Assembly: GCA_963971305.1 (NCBI GenBank) | Contig: OZ020306.1 | Coordinates: 42,243,512-42,307,511, forward strand | Direction of reading: 5' to 3' | DNA from: Arcuatula senhousia | Lineage: Eukaryota > Mollusca > Bivalvia > Mytilida > Mytilidae | DNA: 64,000 nt | In this document: piece by piece, positions 1 through 11,471 of the stretch | Position numbering within the stretch: the stretch's first letter is position 1 | How the letters are laid out: the number at the start of each line of letters is the position of its first letter | Notes under the pieces: model-generated | The model's input: the letters and a program-made list of their open reading frames with translations, nothing else | Database searches by the model: none | Told to the model about the DNA's origin: nothing | Position numbers and translations under genes: made by a program

Positions 1-3000
1 AATAGGTAACAGGCTTTTCACAGATAGAAGACATATGAGATCAATCCTTTATTGCTATGAAAAGGTTAATTATGTCAAGTCTCATTGCCTGTAACCTCAC
101 TTATTGCAATAATTAATCTTTTGGTAGGGCAGATTGACGATATTGCGAATAGGAAACGAATAGGTAACAGGCGTTTCACAGCTAGAAGACACATGAGATC
201 TACACTTTATTGACATGAAAAGGTTAATTATGTCAAGTCTCATTGCTTCTAACCTCATTTATCCCAATAATCAATCTATTGGTAGGGCAGATTTTCTGTA
301 TTTCGTATAAGAAACGAATAGGAAACGAATAGGCAACAGGCTTTTCACAGCTAGAAGACATTCGAGATCAATCCTTTTATTGCTATGAAAAGGTTAATTA
401 TGTCAAGTCTCATTGCCTCTTACCTCATTTATCCCAATAATCAATCTATTGGTAGGGCAGATTTTCGGTATTTCGAATAAGAAACGAATAGGTAACAAGC
501 ATTTCACAGCTAAAAGACACATGAGACCTACACTTTATTGACATGAAAAGGTGAATTATATCAAGTCTCATTGCCTGTAACCTCATTTATCCCAATAATT
601 AATCTAATGGTAGGGCAAATTAACGCTATTTCGAATAGGTAACGAATGGGAAACGAATAGGTAACAAGCGTTTCACAGCTAGAAGACACATGACACCTAC
701 ACTTTATTGACATGAAAAGGTGAAATATATCAAGTCTCATTGCTTGTATCCTCATTTATCCCAATAATTAATCTAATGGTAGGGCAAATTAACGCTATTT
801 CGAATAGGTAACGAATGGGAAACGAATAGGTAACAAGCGTTTCACAGCTAGAAGACACATGAGACCTACACTTTATTAACATGAAAAGGTTAATTATATC
901 AAGTCTCATTGCCTCTAACCTCATTTTTCCCAATAATCAATCTATTGGTAGGGCAGATTTTCGGTATTTCGAATAAGAAACGAATGGGAAACGAATAGGT
1001 AACAGGCTTATCACAGCTAAAAGACACATGGGATCAACCCTTTATTGCTATGAAAAGGTTAATTATGTCAAGTCTCATTGCCTGTAACCTCACTTATCGC
1101 AATAATTAATCTTTTGGTAGGGCAGATTGACGATATTGCGAATAGGAAACGAATAGGTAACAGGCGTTTCACAGCTAGAAGACACATGGGATCAACCCTT
1201 TATTGACATGAAAAGGTTAATTATGTCAAGTCTCATTGCCTGTAACCTCATTTATCCCAATGATTAATCTAATGGTAGGGCAAATTAACGCTATTCCGAA
1301 TAGGTAACGAATGGGAAACGAATAGGTAACAAGCATTTCACAGCTAAAAGACACATGAGACCTACACTTTATTGACATGAAAAGGTGAAATATATCAAGT
1401 CTCATTGCTTGTAACCTCATTTGTCCCAATAATTAATCTAATGGTAGGGCAAATTAACGCTATTTCGAATAGGTAACGAATGGGAAACGAATAGGTAACA
1501 AGCGTTTCACAGCTAGAAGACACATGAGATCTACACTTTATTGACATGAAAAGGTTAATTATGTCAAGTCTCATTGCCTCTAACCTCATTTATCCCATAA
1601 TCAATCAATTGGTAGGGCAGATTTTCAGTATTTCGAATAAGAAACGAATAGGAAACGAATAGGTAACAGGCTTTTCAAAGCTAGAAGTTATATGAGATCA
1701 ATCCTTTTATTGCTATGAAAAGGTTAATTATGTCAAGTCTCATTGCCTGTAACCTCATTTATCGCAATAATTAATCTTTTGGTAGGGCAGATTGACGATA
1801 TTGCAAATAGGAAACGAATAGGTAACAGGCGTTTCACAGCTAGAAGACACATGAGATCTACACTTTATTGACATGAAAAGGTTAATTATGTCAAGTCTCA
1901 TTGCCTCTAACCTCATTTATCCCATAATCAATCTATTGGTAGGGCAGATTTTCAGTATTTCGAATAAGAAACGAATAGGAAACGAATAGGTAACAGGCTT
2001 TTCAAAGCTAGAAGTTATATGAGATCAATCCTTTTATTGCTATGAAAAGGTTAATTATGTCAAGTCTCATTGCCTGTAACCTCATTTATCGCAATAATTA
2101 ATCTTTTGGTAGGGCAGATTGACGATATTGCGAATAGGAAACGAATAGATAACAGGCGTTTCACAGCTAGAAGACACATGAGACCTACACTTTATTGACA
2201 TGAAAAGGTTAATTATGTCAAGTCTCATTGCCTCTAACCTCATTTATCCCAATAATCAATCTATTGGTAGGGCAGATTTTCGGTATTTCGAATAAGAAAC
2301 GAATGGGAAACGAATAGGTAACAGGCTTTTCACAGCTAGAAGACATATGAGATCAATCCTTTATTGCTATGAAAAGGTTAATTATGTCAAGTCTCATTGC
2401 CTGTAACCTCACTTATTGCAATAATTAATCTTTTGGTAGGGCAGATTGACGATATTGCGAATAGGAAACGAATAGGTAACAGGCGTTTCACAGCTAGAAG
2501 ACACATGAGATCTACCCTTTATTGACATGAAAAGGTTAATTATGTCAAGTCTCATTGCTTCTAACCTCATTTATCCCAATAATCAATCTATTGGTAGGGC
2601 AGATTTTCTGTATTTCGAATAAGAAACGAATAGGAAACGAATAGGTAACAGGCTTTTCACAGCTAGAAGACATTCGAGATCAATCCTTTTATTGCTATGA
2701 AAAGGTTAATTATGTCAAGTCTCATTGCCTCTTACCTCATTTATCCCAATAATCAATCTATTGGTAGGGCAGATTTTCGGTATTTCGAATAAGAAACGAA
2801 TGGGAAACGAATAGGTAACAAGCATTTCACAGCTAAAAGACACATGAGACCTACACTTTATTGACATGAAAAGGTGAAATATATCAAGTCTCATTGCTTG
2901 TAACCTCATTTATCCCAATAATTAATCTAATGGTAGGGCAAATTAACGCTATTTCGAATAGGTAACGAATGGGAAACGAATAGGTAACAAGCGATTCACA

Positions 3001-6000
3001 GCTAGAAGACACATGAGACCTACACTTTATTGACATGAAAAGGTTAATTATATCAAGTCTCATTGCCTCTAACCTCATTTATCCCAATAATCAATCTATT
3101 GGTATGGCAGATTTTCGGTATTTCGAATAAGAAACGAATGGGAAACGAATAGGTAACAGGCTTTTCACAGATAGAAGACATATGAGATCAATCCTTTATT
3201 GCTATGAAAAGGTTAATTATGTCAAGTCTCATTGCCTGTAACCTCACTTATTGCAATAATTAATCTTTTGGTAGGGCAGATTGACGATATTGCGAATAGG
3301 AAACGAATAGGTAACAGGCGTTTCACAGCTAGAAGACACATGAGATCTACACTTTATTGACATGAAAAGGTTAATTATGTCAAGTCTCATTGCTTCTAAC
3401 CTCATTTATCCCAATAATCAATCTATTGGTAGGGCAGATTTTCTGTATTTCGTATAAGAAACGAATAGGAAACGAATAGGCAACAGGCTTTTCACAGCTA
3501 GAAGACATTCGAGATCAATCCTTTTATTGCTATGAAAAGGTTAATTATGTCAAGTCTCATTGCCTCTTACCTCATTTATCCCAATAATCAATCTATTGGT
3601 AGGGCAGATTTTCGGTATTTCGAATAAGAAACGAATAGGTAACAAGCATTTCACAGCTAAAAGACACATGAGACCTACACTTTATTGACATGAAAAGGTG
3701 AATTATATCAAGTCTCATTGCCTGTAACCTCATTTATCCCAATAATTAATCTAATGGTAGGGCAAATTAACGCTATTTCGAATAGGTAACGAATGGGAAA
3801 CGAATAGGTAACAAGCGTTTCACAGCTAGAAGACACATGACACCTACACTTTATTGACATGAAAAGGTGAAATATATCAAGTCTCATTGCTTGTATCCTC
3901 ATTTATCCCAATAATTAATCTAATGGTAGGGCAAATTAACGCTATTTCGAATAGGTAACGAATGGGAAACGAATAGGTAACAAGCGTTTCACAGCTAGAA
4001 GACACATGAGACCTACACTTTATTAACATGAAAAGGTTAATTATATCAAGTCTCATTGCCTCTAACCTCATTTTTCCCAATAATCAATCTATTGGTAGGG
4101 CAGATTTTCGGTATTTCGAATAAGAAACGAATGGGAAACGAATAGGTAACAGGCTTATCACAGCTAAAAGACACATGGGATCAACCCTTTATTGCTATGA
4201 AAAGGTTAATTATGTCAAGTCTCATTGCCTGTAACCTCACTTATCGCAATAATTAATCTTTTGGTAGGGCAGATTGACGATATTGCGAATAGGAAACGAA
4301 TAGGTAACAGGCGTTTCACAGCTAGAAGACACATGGGATCAACCCTTTATTGACATGAAAAGGTTAATTATGTCAAGTCTCATTGCCTGTAACCTCATTT
4401 ATCCCAATGATTAATCTAATGGTAGGGCAAATTAACGCTATTCCGAATAGGTAACGAATGGGAAACGAATAGGTAACAAGCATTTCACAGCTAAAAGACA
4501 CATGAGACCTACACTTTATTGACATGAAAAGGTGAAATATATCAAGTCTCATTGCTTGTAACCTCATTTATCCCATAATCAATCTATTGGTAGGGCAGAT
4601 TTTCAGTATTTCGAATAAGAAACGAATAGGAAACGAATAGGTAACAGGCTTTTCAAAGCTAGAAGTTATATGAGATCAATCCTTTTATTGCTATGAAAAG
4701 GTTAATTATGTCAAGTCTCATTGCCTGTAACCTCATTTATCGCAATAATTAATCTTTTGGTAGGGCAGATTGACGATATTGCGAATAGGAAACGAATAGA
4801 TAACAGGCGTTTCACAGCTAGAAGACACATGAGACCTACACTTTATTGACATGAAAAGGTTAATTATATCAAGTCTCATTGCCTGTAACCTCATTTATCC
4901 CAATAATTAATCTAATGGTAGGGCAAATTAACGCTATTTCGAATAGGTAACGAATGGGAAACGAATAGGTAACAAGCGTTTCACAGCTAGAAGACACATG
5001 AGACCTTCACTTTCTTGACATGAAAAGGATAATTATATCAAGTCTCATTGCCTCAAACCTCATTTATCCCAATAATCAATCTATTGGTAGGGCAGATTTT
5101 CGGTATTTCGAATAAGAAACGAATTGGAAACGAATAGGTAACAGGCTTATCACAGCTAAAAGACACATGAGATCAACCCTTTATTGCTATGAAAAGGTTA
5201 ATTATGTCAAGTCTCATTGCCTCTAACCTCATTTATCCCAATAATCAATTTATTGGTAGGGCAGATTTTCGGTATATCGAATAAGAAACAAATGGGAAAC
5301 GAATAGGTAACAGGCTTATCACAGCTAAAAGACACATGAGATCAACCCTTTATTGCTATGAAAAGGTTAATTATGTCAAGTCTCATTGCCTGTAACCTCA
5401 TTTATCACAATAATTAATCTAATGGTAGGGCAAATTAACGCTATTTCGAATAGGTAACGAATGGGAAACGAATAGGCAACAAGCGTTTCACAGCTAGAAG
5501 ACACATGAGACCTACACTTTATTGACATGAAAAGGTTAATTATATCAAGTCTCATTGCCTCTAACCTCATTTATCCCAATAATTAATCTATTGGTAGGGC
5601 AGATTTTCGGTATTTCGAATAAGAAACGAATGGGAAACAAATAGGTAACAGGCTTTTCACAGTTAGAAAACGCATGCGATATGTGCTTTATTGTCATAAA
5701 AAGATAGATTATGTCAAGTCTGACTGCCAGTAACCTCTTTTATGCCAATAAAAAGTCTTTTAGTAGGGCCGATATACGCTAGTTCGAATAGGCAACGAAT
5801 GGGAAACGAATAGGTAACAGGCTATTCACAGTTAGAAGAGACATGCAATCTGCACTATATTGTCATGAAAAGATTGATTACGTCAAGTCTAACCGCCAGT
5901 AACCTCATTTATCGAAATAAAAAGTCTTTTAGTAGGGCCGATATACGCTAGTTCGAATAGGCAATGAATGGGAAACCAATAAATAACAGGCTTTTGATAG

Positions 6001-7722
6001 CTAAACGACACATGAGATCTGCACTTTATTGTCATGAAAAGATAGATTATGTCAAATCTGACTGCCAGTAACCTCATTTATCCCAATAAAAAGTCTTTTA
6101 GTAGGGCCTATATACGCTTGTTTGAATAGACAACGAATGGGAAACGAATAGGTAACAGGCTATTCACAGTTAGAAGACACATGTAATCTGCGCTTTATTG
6201 TCATGAAAAGATAGATTATGTCATGTCTGACTGCTAGTAACCTCATTTTTCAAAATAAAAAGTCTTTTAGTAGGGCTGATATACGCTAGTTCGAATAGGC
6301 AACGAATGGGAAACGAATAGGTAACAAGCTATTCACAGTTAGAAGACACATGTTATCTGCGCTTTATTGTCATGAAAAGATTGATTATGTCATGTCTGAC
6401 TGCTAGTAACCTCATTTTTTAAAATAAAAAGTCTTTTAGTAGGGCCGATATACGCTAGTTCGAATAGGCAACGAATGGGAAACGAATAGGTAACAGGCTT
6501 TTCATAGCTAAACGACACATGAGATCTGCACTTTATTGTCATAAAAAGATAGATTATGTCAAGTCTGACTGCCAGTAACCTCATTTATCCTAAAAAAAGT
6601 CTTTTTGTAGGTCGATATACGCTAGTTCGAATAGGCAACGAATAGGAAACGAATAGGTAACAGGCTTTTCATAGCTAAACGACACATGAGATCTGCACTT
6701 TATTGTCATGAAAAGATAGATTATTTCAAGTCTGACTGCCAGTAACCTCATTTATCCCAATAGAAAATCTTTTTGTATGCCGATATACGCTAGTTCGAAT
6801 GGGCAACGAATGGGAAACGAATAGGTAACAGGCTTTTCATAGCTAAACGACACATGAGATCTGCACTTTATTGTCATAAAAAGATAGATTATGTCAAGTC
6901 TGACTGCCAGTAACCTCATTTATCCTAAAAAAAGTCTTTTTGTAGGTCGATATACGCTAGTTCGAATAGGCAACGAATAGGAAACGAATAGGTAACAGGC
7001 TTTTCATAGCTAAACGACACATGAGATCTGCACTTTATTGTCATGAAAAGATAGATTATTTCAAGTCTGACTGCCAGTAACCTCATTTATCCCAATAGAA
7101 AATCTTTTTGTATGCCGATATACGCTAGTTCGAATGGGCAACGAATGGGAAACGAATAGGTAACAGGCTTTTCATAGCTAAACGACACATGAGATCTGCA
7201 CTTTATTGTCATGAAAAGATAGATTATTTCAAATCTGACTGCCAGTAACCTCATTTATCCCAATAGAAAATCTTTTTGTAGGGCCGATATACGCTAGTTC
7301 GAATAGGCAACGAATGGGAAATGAATAGGTAACAAGCTTTTCACAGTTAGAAGACACATGCAATCTGCACTTTATTGTCATGAAAAGATAGATTATGTCA
7401 AGTCTGACTGCCAGTTACCTCATTTATCCCAATAAAAAGTCTTTTGGTAGGGCCGATATACGCTAGTTCGAATAGGTAACGAATGGGAAACGAATAGGTA
7501 ACAGGCTTTTCACAGCTAAAAGACACATGAGATCTGCACTTTATTGTCATGAAAAGGTAGATTATGTCAAGTCTGACTGCCAGTAACCTCATTTATCGAA
7601 ATAAAAAGTCTTTGAATAGGGCCGATATACTCTAGTTCGAATAGCCAACGAATGGGAAACGAATAGGTAACAGCTCTTCACAGCTAAAAGACACATGAGA
7701 TTTGCACTTTATTGTCATGAAA
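1..7722 (-). repeat. Left satellite array (~165-169 bp monomers, reverse orientation)
   Basis: Head-to-tail monomers recur every ~165-169 bp, each carrying the phrases GAAACGAATAGGTAACAG and CACAGCTAGAAGACACATGA. Two subfamilies are visible. Type A (about 1-5650) has TCTATTGGTAGGGCAGATTTTC or its TTTTGG/TAATGG variants. Type B (about 5650-7722) has AGTCTTTTAGTAGGGCCGAT and TACGCTAGTTCGAATAGGCA. The array runs off the left edge and stops mid-monomer at about 7722. It is the reverse complement of the array at 22396-32687. Short 60-67 codon ORFs inside are monomer by-products: they overrun one monomer and change frame in the next. The size is in the class of described mussel satellites (Mg1, BIV160), but identity was not checked. 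Confidence 0.95.
3148..4571 (-). repeat. Higher-order duplication of satellite block 1-1424
   Basis: Bases 3148-4571 repeat 1-1424 at a constant offset of 3147 bp (19 monomers), including private variants such as CACAGATAGAAGACATATG and ACACATGACACC. After 4571 the sequence switches in mid-monomer to the variant otherwise seen near 1586 and 1909. That is the expected trace of an unequal crossover or conversion breakpoint. Confidence 0.85.
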
Positions 7723-7774
7723 CAGTCAACTTGGTAACTTATTCCTTATACCTATTCCTCCACTATTGCAAAAC

Positions 7775-8486
7775 ACAAAGGTCTTCAACTACAAACAAAT
7801 GTTGGGGATTTCCAAATCAATGACCTCAAGCAAAACTACCCAACTGTTCTTGTGAAAGTCCCCATTCAGTGATAGTCCCTCTGGCCACGTTATCACTGGT
7901 AACTGCAACATCGTGGAATTTGGCTTACTTCACGATGTTTTGACTAAAGGACCAAAGCATCGTGAGCCAAGGCGTGTCAACTGGAACCATAATTTTAAAA
8001 CAATTATGGATTCAATTGAAGACTATGCCAGAAAATGGACCACGAAAGAACAGGAGAAAGAAAGTAACGTTTTGTCAGAATGGGTTAAAGCTGTGGGAGA
8101 ATCAATTCTTTGAAGGACTCAATAAGCTCTAATGCAACATCCATTTTCCTAACCCTTACCCTAACCCTAACCCTAAACCCTAACCCAACAAAGCTCTATG
8201 ACAAACGTGATGACTTAAACTTTCCAATCGTCAACTTTCCCGTCTTGTGTACATGTAGCAACATTCTGTCCGCTCCAGCTTATGAATTTATGTATCACAA
8301 TTGATTCGTTACTCCAGAGATTGCGAGAATTACATCGATTTCTTTAGCAGAGCGTCACGTCTGACACAAAAATTGCTCACACATGTTTATGTTGCTCCTC
8401 GGTTGCTGTCTTCACTCAAGAAATTTTACAGAAGACATCATGCGCTCATAGACAAATATGGGATTTCAAATGAGTGCAGATGTTAG
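7775..8486 (+). pseudogene. Decayed retroelement polyprotein fragment (Penelope-like or related RT family)
   Basis: Two separated parts of what I recognise as one retroelement protein family. The 5' part (about 7775-8112) reads GHVITGNCNIV... and KGPKHREPRRVNW, then DYARKW and LSEWVKAV. The 3' part (8189-8486) reads KLYDKRDDLNFPIVNFP, then, after a frame change near 8300, IRYSRDC, KKFYRRHH and LIDKYGIS. The reverse-transcriptase core expected between them (several hundred residues) is missing and the two parts meet at telomere-like repeats. Family naming is from memory of similar mollusc and cnidarian proteins; I lean to Penelope-like but cannot prove it. Non-functional: deleted core, frameshift, stop at 8111. 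Confidence 0.55.
8148..8187 (+). repeat. Interstitial telomere-like repeat (CCCTAA)n
   Basis: About 40 bp reads CCTAACCCTTACCCTAACCC and continues with CCTAA units, a slightly degenerate C-strand copy of TTAGGG, the telomere repeat of most molluscs. It lies exactly where the two halves of the retroelement fragment meet. Confidence 0.85.
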
Positions 8487-9140
8487 TTTGTCTGGGTTTT
8501 GTTGTTATCTTCCTTTAACGGATTGGAAATTGGCAGTGCGATGGGTGCTATAGCAGGCAGGAACCGCTTACTCTACCGGAGCACCTGATTTCACTCTTGT
8601 TACGACTTGAGCTGGGGTTTTTGATTTCTGTTCGGTTGATTTATGTTTTGTGTTTCCTCGTGCTGTTCTTGATCGTATTTACCGAGTTTTTCGTTTCCCT
8701 TTCGGACTGGTACCTCTTTGTTTTCTTTTATTTCTTACTAGAAAAAAAACCCGCCAACTTGCGGGAAAATCAATCGTTGCGTTGCTTTAAAATATAGAGC
8801 ACACAATAAAAGCATTGCATTTGCATGGCCCTACATTGTTGTGCTAATCGCAACTTAAAGGTTCTACTGTTATACCGGTCACTAAATTGGAAATTAGCAG
8901 CGCGACGGGTGTGCTATATAGCAGACAGGAACAGCTTACTTTTCCAGGGCACCCGAATTCACTCTTGTTACGACTTGAATTCGCGTTGTTTATTTCTGTT
9001 AGGTTGATTGTGTGTTTTTTGTTTACTCGTGTTGTTCTTGTTCATGTTTACCGGTTTTGTCGTTGCCCCTTCGGACTTTTGACCCTCGAATGCCCCATTG
9101 GTGCCTGCTTGCTTCTTAGTTTATTAGCTTTTATTGTTTG
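8487..9140 (+). repeat. 3' non-coding tail of the same retroelement, two copies
   Basis: Copy one (about 8530-8740) and copy two (about 8885-9130) share AGCAGGCAGGAACCGCTTAC-like sequence, then GAGCACCTGA, CACTCTTGTTACGACTTGA and TTCGGACT. The first follows the IDKYGIS coding remnant directly, so I take it as that element's 3' tail; the second is a partial duplicate. Related tails occur at 41424-41890, 45838-46245 (reverse) and 63224-63430. ORFs across this stretch are not convincing genes. Confidence 0.6.
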
Positions 9141-9149
9141 TTACCCTAC

Positions 9150-9502
9150 TTAAAAAAGTGGCACAATCGGTAGCAATTTTTTCCCCAAATTTTACACAAA
9201 GGGGAAAAACAACTTTAATATGGTTTTCATTTTGGCACAGGATACAGTTACATGGAAAAGTAACAATAAGAAAAAAAATATTGTTACCCGACACCGGAAG
9301 GACGGACTAACGGAAAATAGTGTAACGGACGCGGACCTGTTTTAATGGAAGTAACAATAAGTATTTTTCTTATTGTTACTTGGCGTTATTATAACCTGAT
9401 TATATGAATTTAAATGTTATTGTTGTATTTAAGAATATTATCAACAATAATGTATATTTCTAAAATTTAATTTAATGTTTTGTAATTGAAAACTTGAAAT
9501 AA
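9150..9502. other. AT-rich spacer with a 12-bp-arm hairpin
   Basis: No gene is visible. AGTAACAATAAG at 9350-9361 pairs with CTTATTGTTACT at 9369-9380, a short stem with a T-rich loop. A related AAGTAACAATAAGAAAA lies near 9256. Probably a fragment of a foldback element. Confidence 0.5.
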
Positions 9503-9702
9503 AAAAATAATTTATCAAATTTTAATTTCACTAAAAAACCACCAGTGACTTGAAAGAAGCAAAGGTGTACCAAAGGGGTAACATTGAATTGTGATCATGA
9601 AAATACATGTTAATACACTCATTTGGTCTGTTTTGCCTTTGGCCCTAGGTAAAAAAAAGCTCACAACGTATCAAAATGGCTTCAAAGGTGCTGGTGGTTA
9701 AT
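9503..9702 (-). repeat. DIRS split direct repeat A2
   Basis: 200 bp nearly identical to 12986-13185 (visible difference GGTGGTTAAT against GGTAGTTAAT). It overlaps B2 by the shared AAT at 9700-9702, making a fused B2-A2 block. Confidence 0.85.
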
Positions 9703-9878
9703 TTTGGCTGCTTATAGTGAGATAACAAGACTGGACTTGGCAGTAAAGGTGGTGTTTATTATAATAGGGTAAAGATGCAAATTACAGTCATATGGTCACA
9801 AAAGTAACTGACTAATAAAGGTTGCAAGATAATGAATACATGTAAATACACAATGCAATTTAAAACACCACATCACCA
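9700..9878 (-). repeat. DIRS split direct repeat B2
   Basis: 179 bp matching 10116-10294 at a 416-bp offset, from AATTTTGGCTGCTTATAG to CACCACATCACCA, with one or two differences (GCAATTTAAA against GCAAATTAAA). Confidence 0.85.
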
Positions 9879-10115
9879 TAAATTCAGTACATTTTATATG
9901 TACAATTATGTAAAACAAAAAATTTTAATGAAAACTGAAGTGGGAGGGTGGGTGGGTTCAGATTTGCACAATTTTTTATTATGACCTTTAAAATCTCCAC
10001 AAAGGAGAGTTAACCTAAAACTCGAGCTACAGAACTGGATAAAAGGCTAAAAACCCGACCTACAGAACCGCATCCCAAATTAAACAAAATGAAATGAGTA
10101 TAAACATTTTGAACC

Positions 10116-10294
10116 AATTTTGGCTGCTTATAGTGAGATAACAAGACTGGACTTGGCAGTAAAGGTGGTGTTTATTATAATAGGGTAAAGATGCAAATTA
10201 CAGTCATATGGTCACAAAAGTAACTGACTAATAAAGGTTGCAAGATAATGAATACATGTAAATACACAATGCAAATTAAAACACCACATCACCA
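10116..10294 (-). repeat. DIRS split direct repeat B1
   Basis: Second copy of the B repeat, lying just 3' of the recombinase ORF on the minus strand. The 237 bp between B1 and B2 (9879-10115) hold no ORF; they contain a G-rich run (GGGAGGGTGGGTGGG) near 9942. Confidence 0.85.
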
Positions 10295-10485
10295 AGGAAA
10301 GCCTGCCAAGCCAGAAAATATGCTAGATGGAGCTGTTAAAGGTATGGAAACTTACAAGTAACCTTGAACTTAATAAAATTGAAATTGCTACCTGCAAAGT
10401 ATGTACATTGTATGTTATAAGTAATGGCAAAAAAATGTCAACATATGAAATTAGATATGTACAGATAAATTTAATAGACTGGCAT

Positions 10486-11448
10486 CTAATGGAGATTAGC
10501 TACTTGTAGCATTTTGGATGAAACTTGGTATAGGTTAGATGGGGAATGTGAAATGTAACCTCTGTAACATGATGAGACCCAATGACCAATAGCACATATT
10601 TGGCTGTCAGTGGCACCAACTGCTGAGGCTAGAGATGCACCGCCTCTCCTCAATGAATGGAAAGAATATTTGTTTGTGTCTATGTCACACTTCTCGAATA
10701 CTACTTTCAACATACGATCAATGTCAGATTTTGAAAAGGGTGTAACTTCACCCAGTTGGTTTGGTACGCCAAATGCAGGATCTGTAGATTTTCCTGGAAT
10801 AAGGTTGATCATATGAGTATATGCGGCCACAGGACACAATACGGAATGTGTCATAGATGAGATAGGAATTTCATGAATGTAGTTATGTTTTTGATGGGTT
10901 TTTGACCATTGAACACTTATTAATAATCCTTCCGAAGTGAATGCAAAATCCGCTCTTGTTAATTGCTCGGTCGATTTAAAGTCCTTCCTAGAAATCGCTC
11001 CAAAGTGTGACTTTCTAAGCATGCCGAAAAATGCTATTAAAATCATTGTCCAAAGTACCACATCACTTGTGTTGTTCAAATCAATTACACCACAAATGGC
11101 TTTCAAATGTTCTATCAGAATTGGAAATTTCTTATTTGGAATCCTGGTATTCAATTTATCTAGCCCAGTCAAGGTTAACTTCACTGACGGAGAGTAAAAG
11201 TCTTCGACATCAAATTTTAAGAGTGTTGCCCACGTTTTTATTCCAGAAATGTAGTTACGCACTGAATTGGAGCTTTTAAAGTGATCAGCAAGAAAACAAG
11301 CATAAATGCTTACAGTATTCGGATCCACAGGAAACGGTATTCTCTCAAATTTAACACAGAAGAGTATATATGTTCGTAATTGACACTTCAAGTTTGAATA
11401 AGTTCCAGGTCTAAAGGCAGCTCTCTGAGCACATCGTGTCTTTGCCAT
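10486..11448 (-). CDS. Tyrosine recombinase of the DIRS-type element
   Basis: 320 residues, intact. The recombinase inserts the circular double-stranded DNA intermediate of the element instead of an integrase. The N-terminal ~100 residues are a helical core-binding-like region (QLRTYILFC, VRNYISGIKTWA). The C-terminal catalytic domain shows Arg145 in GMLRKSHFG, a candidate Lys183 in WSKTH, His264 and Arg267 in HSLRRGG, His289-Trp290 in IGHWV and a nucleophile candidate Tyr298 in RGYIS, which is the R-H-R-H/W-Y set. The Met start lies 23 bp after the RT stop, so both ORFs are probably translated from one RNA. Antisense ORFs at 10610-11279 are shadows. A host domesticated recombinase is unlikely given the repeats and adjoining RT. 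Confidence 0.85.
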   Translation of the reverse strand: MAKTRCAQRAAFRPGTYSNLKCQLRTYILFCVKFERIPFPVDPNTVSIYACFLADHFKSSNSVRNYISGIKTWATLLKFDVEDFYSPSVKLTLTGLDKLNTRIPNKKFPILIEHLKAICGVIDLNNTSDVVLWTMILIAFFGMLRKSHFGAISRKDFKSTEQLTRADFAFTSEGLLISVQWSKTHQKHNYIHEIPISSMTHSVLCPVAAYTHMINLIPGKSTDPAFGVPNQLGEVTPFSKSDIDRMLKVVFEKCDIDTNKYSFHSLRRGGASLASAVGATDSQICAIGHWVSSCYRGYISHSPSNLYQVSSKMLQVANLH

Positions 11449-11471
11449 CAGATTTCTCCAGACAACTGAAA

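Noticed and set aside
561..7592. Many similar 60-67 codon ORFs in the left (minus) and right (plus) satellite arrays, suggesting a repeated small protein
   Set aside because: They are translations of satellite monomers. The ORF is longer than one monomer, monomer length is not a multiple of three, many monomers lack the ORF, and no start context or codon bias is evident.
10610..11279. Plus-strand ORFs opposite the tyrosine recombinase
   Set aside because: They mirror the recombinase codons and have no motif of their own.
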